Shown: positions 1 through 8,310 of the stretch, one piece after another
How positions within the stretch are numbered: position 1 is the stretch's first letter
How the letters are laid out: each line of letters opens with the position of its first letter
Source: a virus
Virus record (IMG/VR): IMGVR_UViG_3300038659_000297
Coordinates: 1-50,070 of that record
Length of the DNA stretch: 50,070 nt
Strand: one strand, 5' to 3'
Made by a program: the position numbers and the translations under genes
Notes under the pieces: model-generated
The model's database searches: none
Told to the model about the DNA's origin: nothing
The model's input: the letters and a program-made list of their open reading frames with translations, nothing else

Positions 1-1
1 T

Positions 2-493
2 ATTGGACCTGAAGAAGCATTGAATAGAAAAAAATTCATTGAAGAGGTCAAAGAAAAGCGTTTGGCTTTAGACAGAATATTTGAGTTTGCTAAAGTTCAT
101 GATAGAGTTGATACAAGTCCAGACGATAGCATCTTTTTGGCTAAAGCTTGGCTTGGTAAAATGCTTGCTGCATTATCTGTAGAATCACCGTACAAAAAAG
201 ACGAGAAAAAAGAGATTCAGTCTAGAGCTGATATCCCTAAAACTGCTGAAAAAGATGAAAGCACTCACTTTGCGGCAGTATGCCATAGATTTAAGTTGCT
301 AGACACTTTTAAAGCAGCTATCGAGCTTCGCGCGGATCTGCAAGAAGTAATTGATTGGATTGATACTGTAGACATGAAGGGTTTTACAGCAGAAAACCCA
401 AGACTAGCAGCAATCGCTAGAACTCAAGCTTACATACACGCGTGTGAAGCAAAGTATTTTTTAGGAGTAATATTAAGCAATCAACAAGTATAA
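2..493 (+). CDS. 5'-partial alpha-helical protein of unknown function
   Basis: The frame is open from the first bases of the window and has no ATG before the first conserved-looking residues, so the true start probably lies upstream; a TTG at 20 is the only internal candidate near the edge. The protein is mostly helical and charged. Two stretches, around FLAKAWLGKMLAALS and around RLAAIARTQAYIHACEAKYF, look like amphipathic helix hairpins. The first, followed by a short ESPY turn, vaguely resembles the helical hairpin of small phage Acb2/Tad1-type proteins that sequester signalling nucleotides. This is a motif-level impression from memory only. It sits one base before the chaperonin gene and is probably co-transcribed with it. 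It could equally be an unrelated structural or regulatory protein. Confidence 0.6.
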   Translation: MGPEEALNRKKFIEEVKEKRLALDRIFEFAKVHDRVDTSPDDSIFLAKAWLGKMLAALSVESPYKKDEKKEIQSRADIPKTAEKDESTHFAAVCHRFKLLDTFKAAIELRADLQEVIDWIDTVDMKGFTAENPRLAAIARTQAYIHACEAKYFLGVILSNQQV

Positions 494-494
494 C

Positions 495-2141
495 ATGAAA
501 GAAACACAATATTCTTTGGATGCCCGTAAGAAATTACTTGCGGGTGCACAAATTATCGCAAAAGCAGTAAAAGTTACATTAGGACCTAGTGGCCGAAATG
601 TATTGATCAGAAACGCTCAAGAAAACAGACCGTTTTCTACTAAAGATGGTGTTACCGTCGCTGGGCAAATAGCTTCAAAAGATCCTATTGAAATGATTGC
701 TATAGAATCATTGCAGGATATAGCAAACAACACAGATGATAAAGCTGGAGATGGTACTACAACTGCCACAGTAATAGCTGAAGCTATACTGAACATGGGC
801 ATTGAATTCCCAGAGGAATTAAATGCTCTAGATATCAAAAGAGGTATTGACGAAACAGTTGAAGTAATAGTCGATAAGCTAGCTGAATTATCAAGGCCCA
901 TTGAAAATGACCTTGATATGCTTAGAAAAGTAGCATTGGTATCATCTAATTACGATGATGAAGCTGCGGATATAGTTACAAAAGCATTTAAAGTTGCTGG
1001 AAGACAAGGTATCGTAAACATCAAAAGATCGTATGATGGTACAACGCACATGACAGCTATTGAAGGTATGGCTTTGCCAATGGGTTACCGTTCTAAGTAC
1101 TATGTAAATAACCACGAAAATGACACTTGTATTTTAGAAGAGCCATATGTATTTATGACCAATAAGAAGATCAACAAGATGAATAACAACTTAGAGTATC
1201 TTCTTAATCAGTGTGCAGAAAACAGCAAAGCATTGTTGATTATCACTCCCGGAATAGACCCAATGATATCAGACATGCTTATTCAAAATGTGCAAAGAGC
1301 TGGATTCAAATGTTGTGTGGCAAATTCTCCAGGCTTTGGAAATGATCAAGAAGAACTACTTAAAGATTTGGGCGCAGTTCTAGGAAAATCACCATTTCTA
1401 GAAAACGATGCTTTACAATTTGAAGATCTTCCTAAGGAAGAAATCTTAAGCAGTTTGCCTCAGTCTAAAGAAGTCACCATTGGTGAACAAATGTCTTCTA
1501 TAAAAGGAGCTTTTGGATTAGATGAAGAAGAAGAGATACGTGTAGAAAAAGAAATGGATGATCGTGCTAACAATTTGAGAGAAAAACTTAAATCCGTTAC
1601 GCAGTCTTATGAGAAGTCAGTACTGCAAACACGTATATCCAGATTGTCAGATGGTATTGCTTATATAAACATAGGCGCTAACTCAGATTCTGAGTATATA
1701 GAGAAACAAGGAAGGGTTCAAGATGCTTTGTATTCAGTTAAGTCTGCAAATGAAGAAGGAATCATCCCTGGAGGAGGTGCTGCATTGCTTTCTTTATCAA
1801 AAATAGAGTTTGGTTTCAGACCAAAAAATCCAAGTAAAGAATACGGTTCTCAAATCTTGATGAAAGCAATTCAGCAACCTTTCTTTCAAATTATAGAAAA
1901 CGTAGGTATTAAAGTTTCTCCAGACGTAATTGATATTATTACTGATAATTTCAATCATGGAATAAACGCTAAAACCGAAAAGTATTCTGAAGATTTGATT
2001 GAAGAAGGTGTAATTGATCCAGTAAAAGTAACTCGAGTTGCTTTAGAAGCTGCAGCATCAATTGCGGGAATGATCCTTACTACAGAATGTGTTATTGTAG
2101 ATACAGATGTGTATAAAAAAGAACCTCAACAACCTTACTAA
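495..2141 (+). CDS. groEL: Phage-encoded GroEL-type (Hsp60) chaperonin
   Basis: This is a full-length group I chaperonin of 548 residues, an ATP-dependent folding machine expected to assemble as heptameric rings in the cytoplasm. Visible hallmarks are LGPSGRNV near residue 29, the ATP-site TKDGVTVA (Asp51), GDGTTTATV at 85-93 (Asp86 equivalent to E. coli Asp87), an apical segment ending in SPGFG, VQDAL with Asp410 equivalent to the catalytic Asp398, and PGGGAAL around 425-431. The region before Asp410 is about 12 residues longer than in E. coli. The C-terminus lacks the flexible GGM repeat tail and ends in EPQQPY. No GroES-like gene lies in the window, so it must use the host co-chaperonin, a phage gene elsewhere, or none. 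It overlaps the next gene by one base (TAATG), suggesting translational coupling. All nucleotide-binding residues that could be checked are present, so it is probably active. Confidence 0.97.
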   Translation: MKETQYSLDARKKLLAGAQIIAKAVKVTLGPSGRNVLIRNAQENRPFSTKDGVTVAGQIASKDPIEMIAIESLQDIANNTDDKAGDGTTTATVIAEAILNMGIEFPEELNALDIKRGIDETVEVIVDKLAELSRPIENDLDMLRKVALVSSNYDDEAADIVTKAFKVAGRQGIVNIKRSYDGTTHMTAIEGMALPMGYRSKYYVNNHENDTCILEEPYVFMTNKKINKMNNNLEYLLNQCAENSKALLIITPGIDPMISDMLIQNVQRAGFKCCVANSPGFGNDQEELLKDLGAVLGKSPFLENDALQFEDLPKEEILSSLPQSKEVTIGEQMSSIKGAFGLDEEEEIRVEKEMDDRANNLREKLKSVTQSYEKSVLQTRISRLSDGIAYINIGANSDSEYIEKQGRVQDALYSVKSANEEGIIPGGGAALLSLSKIEFGFRPKNPSKEYGSQILMKAIQQPFFQIIENVGIKVSPDVIDIITDNFNHGINAKTEKYSEDLIEEGVIDPVKVTRVALEAAASIAGMILTTECVIVDTDVYKKEPQQPY

Positions 2142-2368
2142 TGGTCACAATTAATACAGATAAAAGCAGTCAAACTAAGCAAGTAGCTTTTGACAAAGAA
2201 AAAAATATTATGTATGTTACTTTTAGAAGTAATGGCAGTACATATGTTTATTCTCCTGTAACAGCAAAGCAATTTGACAAATTAATTGAAGCATCAAGCA
2301 TTGGTTCTCACTTACACAAAAATTTTAATAAGAAAACACCTGGTCTTGATATCAGGATAAAAAAATAA
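2141..2368 (+). CDS. KTSC-domain small protein
   Basis: This 75-residue protein fits the KTSC domain (a short beta-rich module named for its Lys-Thr-Ser-Cys residues). Visible features are an initial S-x-Q-type segment, a strand IMYVTFRSNGSTYVYSPV and the following helix with QFDKLIEASSIGSHLHKNF. KTSC domains occur alone in phages and fused to nucleic-acid enzymes such as lysyl-tRNA synthetase-like proteins; the role of the stand-alone form is not established. The gene starts on the last base of the chaperonin stop codon and is followed two bases later by the next gene, so it belongs to the same transcription unit. Confidence 0.75.
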   Translation: MVTINTDKSSQTKQVAFDKEKNIMYVTFRSNGSTYVYSPVTAKQFDKLIEASSIGSHLHKNFNKKTPGLDIRIKK

Positions 2369-2370
2369 AT

Positions 2371-2754
2371 ATGGCTAAGAAATTAGAAAATATGTCAACT
2401 CAATCTATCATATCTGCTCAGCAGATTATCCAAATGGGAAGTGAGCAAATGCATGGTTTTTTTGGAGAAGTCTCTAAAAAACAAAAAGAAGGATTGGTTA
2501 GTTTAAGCTACAAAAACGAGCTTGAAAATCACCTCCGAAAAAGAATCAACGGAAACAATGAGATTGTTGATAATTTAGACAAAGAAATTTTCAAAAGAAT
2601 TGAAAGAGATTTTGGTGGTACTACTCCTAAGATAATGCCATTGCTTGTTCGTAAATTTGAAGAAGAAAAGAAGGACATAGAAGCTATTAAGAAAGAAGTA
2701 GCTTTTGATAAAGAAGTGAAGCAGCTTAAAAAATCAAAAGAGAAAAGACTATGA
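2371..2754 (+). CDS. Small charged coiled-coil protein, unknown
   Basis: This is a 127-residue lysine- and glutamate-rich protein with no family I recognise. The C-terminal third (FEEEKKDIEAIKKEVAFDKEVKQLKK) is strongly predicted by eye to form a coiled coil. The N-terminal half is Gln/Ser-rich. It sits between the KTSC gene and a small basic protein, overlapping the latter by four bases (ATGA), just ahead of the terminase block. A DNA-packaging accessory or head-assembly role is possible from position only. Confidence 0.7.
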   Translation: MAKKLENMSTQSIISAQQIIQMGSEQMHGFFGEVSKKQKEGLVSLSYKNELENHLRKRINGNNEIVDNLDKEIFKRIERDFGGTTPKIMPLLVRKFEEEKKDIEAIKKEVAFDKEVKQLKKSKEKRL

Positions 2755-3074
2755 TAACAAGCGAGGATAGAAACGCAACTATTAAAGATCCGGATATGCT
2801 TAATTGGTTAAGCGAAAATGAAATCCGTAAAATTAAAGTTGAAGAACAATCCTCTAAGTTAAAGTTAACGGTGCCGAAGAAATTCATAGAAACAAAGAAG
2901 GACAATACAATTTACAAAGTTGGATTTCTTCGCACCTTTCTCAAAAAGCTTTATCCAAAGGATTCATACCAGAAAATTGTAGGAATAATGAACGATCGAT
3001 ATCAAATATTCCTTGGTAAAAGGCAGATTGAAAGATATGCAATAGAATACCGAAACAATAAAAAATATCATTAA
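2751..3074 (+). CDS. Small basic helix-turn-helix-like protein, possible small terminase
   Basis: This 107-residue protein ends in a basic helical region (YPKDSYQKIVGIMNDRYQ followed by LGKRQIERYAIEYRNNKKY) that could form a helix-turn-helix. It lies two genes upstream of the large terminase, the usual location of a small terminase subunit, which recognises the packaging site. The assignment rests on position, size and charge only, with no family-specific motif seen. A strong terminator hairpin starts four bases after the stop, so this is the last gene of the chaperonin operon. Confidence 0.65.
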   Translation: MITSEDRNATIKDPDMLNWLSENEIRKIKVEEQSSKLKLTVPKKFIETKKDNTIYKVGFLRTFLKKLYPKDSYQKIVGIMNDRYQIFLGKRQIERYAIEYRNNKKYH

Positions 3075-3077
3075 TTG

Positions 3078-3107
3078 AAAAAGAGGTAGCTAACGCTACC
3101 TCTTTTT
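3078..3107 (+). terminator. Rho-independent terminator closing the chaperonin operon
   Basis: A perfect 13-bp stem (AAAAAGAGGTAGC at 3078-3090 against its complement at 3095-3107) with a TAAC loop, whose right arm ends in a run of T. It lies immediately downstream of the gene ending at 3074 and just upstream of a TAnnTTTG promoter motif. Confidence 0.9.
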
Positions 3108-3110
3108 ATT

Positions 3111-3118
3111 TACATTTG
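3111..3118 (+). promoter_or_regulatory. Candidate Bacteroidetes -7 promoter element (TACATTTG)
   Basis: TACATTTG matches the TAnnTTTG -7 element of the Bacteroidetes housekeeping sigma factor. It lies directly after a terminator and six bases before an ATG at 3124, which would give a very short leader or a leaderless transcript. No clear -33 TTG at the usual spacing was found, so the call is by motif and position. Confidence 0.55.
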
Positions 3119-3123
3119 CTATA

Positions 3124-3747
3124 ATGTATTTAACAAAAATTAATATCAAGACAGGTCTTTTAGAGATAGAAGAAGAAAATGATGGCATTTTGTCAATCAA
3201 AGCTTTTCGTGAAATATTAGTTGATGAAGATTTACGTTTTAAAAAACGATCAGAATTCCCTGGAATACATTGCTTGACTGCTATTGCTCTTACAGTTGAT
3301 TATTTATCTCCAGTAAGATTTTATAGCGACAAAGATCGACCTTTTAAAGCTCAAGAAGAAGTTACTGGCAAACGTAAAGTTTGGGATTGGCCTCAAGAAA
3401 AAATACAACTTGCACTCAAAAAATATTCTGACCTCCAATATGATCCTACTTTAGTAGAAGGCCAAATCCACTACCAAAGAAAAGTGTCAATGCTTGAAAG
3501 GTTTAAAGAATCTGAAGAAAAATACGGTAAAGGTTTCAAGAATAAAAAAGGTGAAGAGATAATTTACGAAAGCCCTGCTAAAATAGCGGCTATGCTTCGT
3601 GTTATTAACACCGACATCAAAGAGTACGAAAAGCAAATTCAAGGCAAAGAAGTTTATGAAAAATCACCAGTTAAAAACGGATATAAACTTTCAAGACTTG
3701 AACAAAAACTTGAAAAGAAAAGCTCATTTTATACGGAAATACGATGA
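3124..3747 (+). CDS. Unknown protein upstream of terminase
   Basis: This is a 207-residue protein that I do not recognise. It has a mixed N-terminal domain containing FPGIHCLTAIALTVDYLSP and WDWPQEKIQLALKKYSDLQYDP, then a long basic helical C-terminal region. The conserved-looking Trp/Pro motif and the location immediately before the large terminase suggest a DNA-packaging or head-assembly accessory. It begins a transcription block right after a terminator and promoter motif. The start at 3124 is the first ATG after the promoter element; no Shine-Dalgarno sequence is present. Confidence 0.75.
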   Translation: MYLTKINIKTGLLEIEEENDGILSIKAFREILVDEDLRFKKRSEFPGIHCLTAIALTVDYLSPVRFYSDKDRPFKAQEEVTGKRKVWDWPQEKIQLALKKYSDLQYDPTLVEGQIHYQRKVSMLERFKESEEKYGKGFKNKKGEEIIYESPAKIAAMLRVINTDIKEYEKQIQGKEVYEKSPVKNGYKLSRLEQKLEKKSSFYTEIR

Positions 3748-3772
3748 TTACTAAGAGTCTTCTTTGTTTCCC

Positions 3773-3808
3773 GTAAAGGCATCAATATGAAAATGTTGGT
3801 GTCTTTAC
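3773..3808 (+). other. Stem-loop in the leader of the large terminase gene
   Basis: Arms at 3773-3785 and 3796-3808 can form a 13-bp RNA stem using two G-U wobble pairs, around a 10-base loop, followed by ATTTTAATT. It lies between the gene ending at 3747 and the terminase start at 3827. It may be a partial terminator or an RNA-processing or translational control element. The two wobbles mean the hairpin is much better as + strand RNA than as DNA. Confidence 0.55.
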
Positions 3809-3826
3809 ATTTTAATTAAAACGAAT

Positions 3827-5998
3827 ATGAAAGTAAATATTGACTGGAACAAATTTGACGGACAGCTCTATAAGCCTTTGGAGAATATGGAGATTCCTGA
3901 TTATAATTCAGGCACTATTTCTTATGATGATTTTTGGGATGATCAAGATTATAAATGTTTGACAGGTTTTAAGCCTAGAAACTTTATGCCTAAAATTACA
4001 GGTGTACATTATTTCTATTTAAACATGTGTAACATTGAACTTATGGTACCTGGGGCAACCAGAAAAACCATGGGCTCTCCGTTTTATAGAGAACTTGACA
4101 GAACTTTATATAATGAACTTGATGATGCTAAAAACAGCCATGGTCTAATTGTAGGTAAACCTAGACGAGTTGGTTTGTCTTGGTATGGAGCATCAGCTTG
4201 TTATTATGAACTGCTTTTTTATCGCGGAAACAAGCTTGGTGTAGCTGCTGGGCAAGATGATAAAGCTCAAGATTTTTACGAGAAAGTAAAATATTTAATT
4301 GAAAATGTAAGAGAAGAATATCGATCTTCTGTTAGTACTAAAAACAGTGACGAAATTCGACTCAGTTACAAACACACTGAAAACAAGCAAGACAAAGAAG
4401 GCGGCCTTCAGTCTTCAATGTACATGAAAACGATGTACGCTAAACCTACAGGTTTTGAAGGTAAAAGTTTGTCAATGGTAGTGTTTGAAGAAGCAGGTCT
4501 TTTTGAAGATATTATTGCAGCTTACAAATCTACTGAACCTTGTTTCAAAGATGGAGCAAATCAATTTGGAACTCCTTTAATTTACGGTACCGGTGGAGAA
4601 ATAGACAAGGGTTCTAAAGGCTACAAAATAATGTGGAACAACCCTGAAAAATACAATCTTAAAAAAATATTTGTTTCTTCTACTGACTTCTATCCTGGTG
4701 ACGGAATTCCAGATGAAAAAACAGGCAAAAAGATTTCTTTTTTTGATTTTAAAACTGGCCGAACAAATAAAAAAGCAGCTCTTGACTATATTATAAAAGA
4801 ACGTCAAGAAAAAGAAGGCTCTGAAGGTTACGTAAAGCATATACAATCATATCCAGTTAAAGAGTCTGACATCTTTATTAAAAACTCAGGAGGTTTACTT
4901 AACCGTAAAAAGCTTAACGCTCAAAAAAATAATTTGGATAATTGTCCTTATCCAAAAACTATTGGACGACTAGAATGGGAAACAAATGATAGCCAAACTA
5001 AATCTCTTGTTTCTCGAGCAAAAAATTTAAAAGAGATTGACAAAATACATTTCAATCGTGGTTCTAAAATAAAATTTGTTGAAGACAATGACCTTGGAAC
5101 TATTAATAAAATACTAGATCCAATTGATCACTCAAGATTACCTTTTAATCCTGACATCATTGGAACAGATAGTTACGATGATGATGTTGCTGAAGGAACA
5201 GGTTCTCTTGGAGCAAGTATTGCGTATCGATTGTTTAGTGGCCCAAACAAAGAATATGATCTTCCTATAGCTTATATTTTAGATAGAGGCAGTTCAGATA
5301 ATGATGATGAGTTTTATTCTAATACATTTCGACTGGCAGTTTATTATGATTCTGAAATGCTTTTAGAACATACTAAAATTTCGATTAAAAATTATTTCTT
5401 AGATATTAACGGTGAAAAACATCTTAAAGCTAGGCCAGATTTAGGAGAACATGGTTATAACTCTAGAGCAGTTAACCAGTACGGTTTAAAAATGCCTAAT
5501 CAATATGCGTTTAATTTTGCCACAAGACTTCTTAAAGCTGAGGTTAATCAAAATTGGAACAACATCTGGTTTGAAGAAATACTTGATCACTTAATAGAAT
5601 TTGGTGAAAGTAACTCGGATTTAGGTTCTGCTTACGCAATGTGTATGTTCTACAAGCTTGAAATGTTTGGAGAAATATCTGACGGTATAGAAGATTCGCA
5701 CGACGACGGTGACGTCATAAATGATATGGGTACATGGGTAATAGAAAACGGAGAATATAAATTTGTAACTTATGGCCAAGCATACCAAGGTGATGATCAT
5801 AATGATTTCTCAAGCAAAGAGTCTATCTTTGACCCTGAATATGATTTAGTTGGGGAAGAAAAAAGAAAATATTTAGAAAGTCAAACTGCTGCAGTTAACA
5901 AAGTAAAAAAAGAACGTGAAGAAGTTTTAGAACGATATGGAAATGACATTTTTGCTTTTACTATTGAAGAACATAAAAGGAATATAAATAATAATTAA
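3827..5998 (+). CDS. terL: Terminase large subunit (packaging ATPase-nuclease)
   Basis: This is the motor protein that packages phage DNA into the prohead. The 723-residue protein shows a Walker A-type loop GKPRRVGLS at 110-118, an adenine-side region with a large aromatic-rich segment (VAAGQDDKAQDFY), and a Walker B motif LSMVVFEEAG at 215-224 with catalytic Glu221. The C-terminal RNase H-like nuclease begins with DIIGTDSYDDD at 443-453, where Asp448 is the likely metal ligand. It is followed by the portal gene, the standard order. The length is at the upper end for terminases, consistent with crAss-like members. The A-rich leader ATTAAAACGAAT replaces a ribosome-binding site. Confidence 0.95.
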   Translation: MKVNIDWNKFDGQLYKPLENMEIPDYNSGTISYDDFWDDQDYKCLTGFKPRNFMPKITGVHYFYLNMCNIELMVPGATRKTMGSPFYRELDRTLYNELDDAKNSHGLIVGKPRRVGLSWYGASACYYELLFYRGNKLGVAAGQDDKAQDFYEKVKYLIENVREEYRSSVSTKNSDEIRLSYKHTENKQDKEGGLQSSMYMKTMYAKPTGFEGKSLSMVVFEEAGLFEDIIAAYKSTEPCFKDGANQFGTPLIYGTGGEIDKGSKGYKIMWNNPEKYNLKKIFVSSTDFYPGDGIPDEKTGKKISFFDFKTGRTNKKAALDYIIKERQEKEGSEGYVKHIQSYPVKESDIFIKNSGGLLNRKKLNAQKNNLDNCPYPKTIGRLEWETNDSQTKSLVSRAKNLKEIDKIHFNRGSKIKFVEDNDLGTINKILDPIDHSRLPFNPDIIGTDSYDDDVAEGTGSLGASIAYRLFSGPNKEYDLPIAYILDRGSSDNDDEFYSNTFRLAVYYDSEMLLEHTKISIKNYFLDINGEKHLKARPDLGEHGYNSRAVNQYGLKMPNQYAFNFATRLLKAEVNQNWNNIWFEEILDHLIEFGESNSDLGSAYAMCMFYKLEMFGEISDGIEDSHDDGDVINDMGTWVIENGEYKFVTYGQAYQGDDHNDFSSKESIFDPEYDLVGEEKRKYLESQTAAVNKVKKEREEVLERYGNDIFAFTIEEHKRNINNN

Positions 5999-6020
5999 TA
6001 CATTTAAATAAAATTCAAAT

Positions 6021-8267
6021 ATGAGTCTGCTATCTCTACCTGATCAAACCATTCCCGAGTCTAAAAAAGACAAAGAGTGGCACATGTCTCACGTTAAACA
6101 ATACGCTACATTTTCTTTGTCCGACAATTTTAATGATGAAAAAGACAACATGCTCAAGTATTTTAGAGCATACAATTGCGAGCTTAATGAAGAAGAGCAA
6201 AAAAAAATAAAGAGTATTACCTGTCCAAACGGAACTGATCTTGGAGTAGAGTATGTAGTTTATCCGCTTATTCAAACTAAAATAGAACAAATTGTTGGTG
6301 AATATTTAATGAGGCCTATTCGAAGAAAAGCTTATGTCATTGACAAAAAATCTAAAAACAAAAAGTTTGAAGAAAAACTTAAAATGGTTAGTGAAGAGAT
6401 CATGCGAGATCTTACTAAAAAAATGCAAGGCGATTTAGGGTTTGAACCTAAAACAGAAAATCCTGAAATAGAATTGCCAGAAGACATTGAAGAGTTTTTT
6501 GAAAAAGATTTTAAAATGCTAGCTGAAGAAGTAGCAGACAATTTACTAGCATTGTTCCTCGATGTCCGTAAAGAAAAACAAAAGCTACCTCAGCTTTTTG
6601 TAGATTATTGTATTACTGATCGATGCCATGCTATTTTAGATAAAAAGCATGGACATACTACCATGAGAAAAGTGCATCCACTCGATGCTGATTTTGACAT
6701 TGATCCTTATAAAGTAGTCCAGGACAATCACGAATATTTTTTTGAAAATTATTACCTTACAGAAAACGAAATCTATAACAGTTTTACTTTAACCTCAGCA
6801 CAAAAAGTTGAGGTTAAAAAAATGTTTGAGTCTTTCACTCAACCTATAGAAAACGAAGAAGGCCGAAGCAGTGAAGCTTTAGGTGTAACTTCTAAATTCA
6901 ATGGATGGTTCCAGACTTCTAATAAAGTCAATAGACTTAGAATAGTCAATTCTATGTGGAAATCTAGAAAAAGAATTTCTATTAAAATTTCAGAAAACAA
7001 AAAGACTAAAGAAAAAGTTTACCGTAAACTTAAAGATGAAACTGAAGCTAGAAAAAAAGATACAGTAAAACATATTGATGGTGAAATGCCGAGATTTTGT
7101 ATTATGATTGGTCCAGACATTTGTCTTGATTATGGTCTTATGGAGCAAAGGTATTCTTCAAAAGAAAACCCATACGAATGTAGGCTTCCAGTATTATCAA
7201 TTATAAGAGACAATACAACTGGCACATCTCATATTAAATCAGTTGCGGCCAAGCTTTATCAACTTCAAGAAATTGCATCTGAAATACTATTTGAAATTAG
7301 ATTAGCTTTAAAGTCTGCGGGCAACAGTCGAGTGCTTGTTTATGATGCAGCACAAACTCCAAAAGCATTTTCTAAAGGTGGTTATGAAAACGGATTAAAC
7401 CGAGTAATGCATCACATTAAACGTGACAAGCTGATGATCATTAACTCAGCTGAAAAAAAATCTCAAAAAAACACGTTTAACCAATTTACATCTCTTGACT
7501 TATCACAGAAAGGAGCAATACAAGATTTATTTAATGGCCTTGCTATTATTGAAGATCTTGCTGCAAAATTTGTAGGAATATCCCCAGAAAGAGAAGGACA
7601 AATTGGTCAATACCAAACTGCTACTGGTACTGACAAAGCTATACGCGGGAGCACAGCTAGAACAGAAATAATATACACTCCATTTGATCAGTATGTACAG
7701 TCTGTACTTGAAGCAGTATTGATTAAAGCTAAACACGATTATGAAGACGGTGAAGTTATCCAATATATCATTGGAGAAATGAAAACTAAATTCTTGAAAG
7801 TTTACAAAGAATTTTTTGATTCAGATTTTGGTTTGTATCTTTCTGATGGTCGTAAAGACAGAGAAGCCCAAGAACGTATTGATGCAGCTGCAGAAATGGC
7901 TTTATCAAATTCTGCCGGAAGTTCCCCAGATTTAATCATGGGTCTTATAGAAGTTTTTGAAGGAGAAACTGCAGTCGAGAAAAAAGCGGTATTCCAGCGA
8001 ATGGTAAATTCGATGGAAAAACTTAGACAAGAAGCTCAAGAAGCTCAATCTGCTCAATTTAAAGCTGAAGCAGAAAAAGAGAAAGCTATGAGAGATCAAG
8101 ACATGCTAAAAGCTAGAGAAGGCAACACAACAGAAAAAGAAGTCGCAACAATCTATGCTAACAATAAAATAGCAGCAGACAACGTTAAAGCGACTTCTGC
8201 AGAGCGTATTAAAGCAGCTGAATTACAAGTAGCTCAAGAAAAAGAGAATAAAAATAAAGAAAAGTAA
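6021..8267 (+). CDS. Portal protein
   Basis: This 748-residue protein follows the terminase and precedes the scaffold, the expected portal position. Dodecameric portals form the DNA channel at one capsid vertex. Features consistent with crAss-like portals are the N-terminal segment VVYPLIQTKIEQIVGEYLMRPIRRKAYVID split over the first 110 residues, an acidic insertion, a central region with SIIRDNTTGTSHIKS and a long helix (LYQLQEIASEILFEIRLALKSAG), and QYQTATGTDKAIRGS near residue 530. The last 100 residues are an Ala/Glu/Gln-rich coiled coil, which could be the inward-facing barrel or a scaffold contact. Assignment is by context, size and architecture. Confidence 0.88.
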   Translation: MSLLSLPDQTIPESKKDKEWHMSHVKQYATFSLSDNFNDEKDNMLKYFRAYNCELNEEEQKKIKSITCPNGTDLGVEYVVYPLIQTKIEQIVGEYLMRPIRRKAYVIDKKSKNKKFEEKLKMVSEEIMRDLTKKMQGDLGFEPKTENPEIELPEDIEEFFEKDFKMLAEEVADNLLALFLDVRKEKQKLPQLFVDYCITDRCHAILDKKHGHTTMRKVHPLDADFDIDPYKVVQDNHEYFFENYYLTENEIYNSFTLTSAQKVEVKKMFESFTQPIENEEGRSSEALGVTSKFNGWFQTSNKVNRLRIVNSMWKSRKRISIKISENKKTKEKVYRKLKDETEARKKDTVKHIDGEMPRFCIMIGPDICLDYGLMEQRYSSKENPYECRLPVLSIIRDNTTGTSHIKSVAAKLYQLQEIASEILFEIRLALKSAGNSRVLVYDAAQTPKAFSKGGYENGLNRVMHHIKRDKLMIINSAEKKSQKNTFNQFTSLDLSQKGAIQDLFNGLAIIEDLAAKFVGISPEREGQIGQYQTATGTDKAIRGSTARTEIIYTPFDQYVQSVLEAVLIKAKHDYEDGEVIQYIIGEMKTKFLKVYKEFFDSDFGLYLSDGRKDREAQERIDAAAEMALSNSAGSSPDLIMGLIEVFEGETAVEKKAVFQRMVNSMEKLRQEAQEAQSAQFKAEAEKEKAMRDQDMLKAREGNTTEKEVATIYANNKIAADNVKATSAERIKAAELQVAQEKENKNKEK

Positions 8268-8280
8268 CATTTTTTTTATA

Positions 8281-8288
8281 TAGATTTG
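8281..8288 (+). promoter_or_regulatory. Candidate -7 promoter element (TAGATTTG) for scaffold and capsid genes
   Basis: TAGATTTG fits TAnnTTTG and follows a run of eight T. The sequence just after it (ATTTG then TTTAACA) resembles that after the motif at 37451, arguing that the two are related promoters. It would drive the scaffold and major capsid genes from a separate start, useful for high capsid expression. Confidence 0.55.
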
Positions 8289-8310
8289 TTTAACAAAATA
8301 AAACAATACC

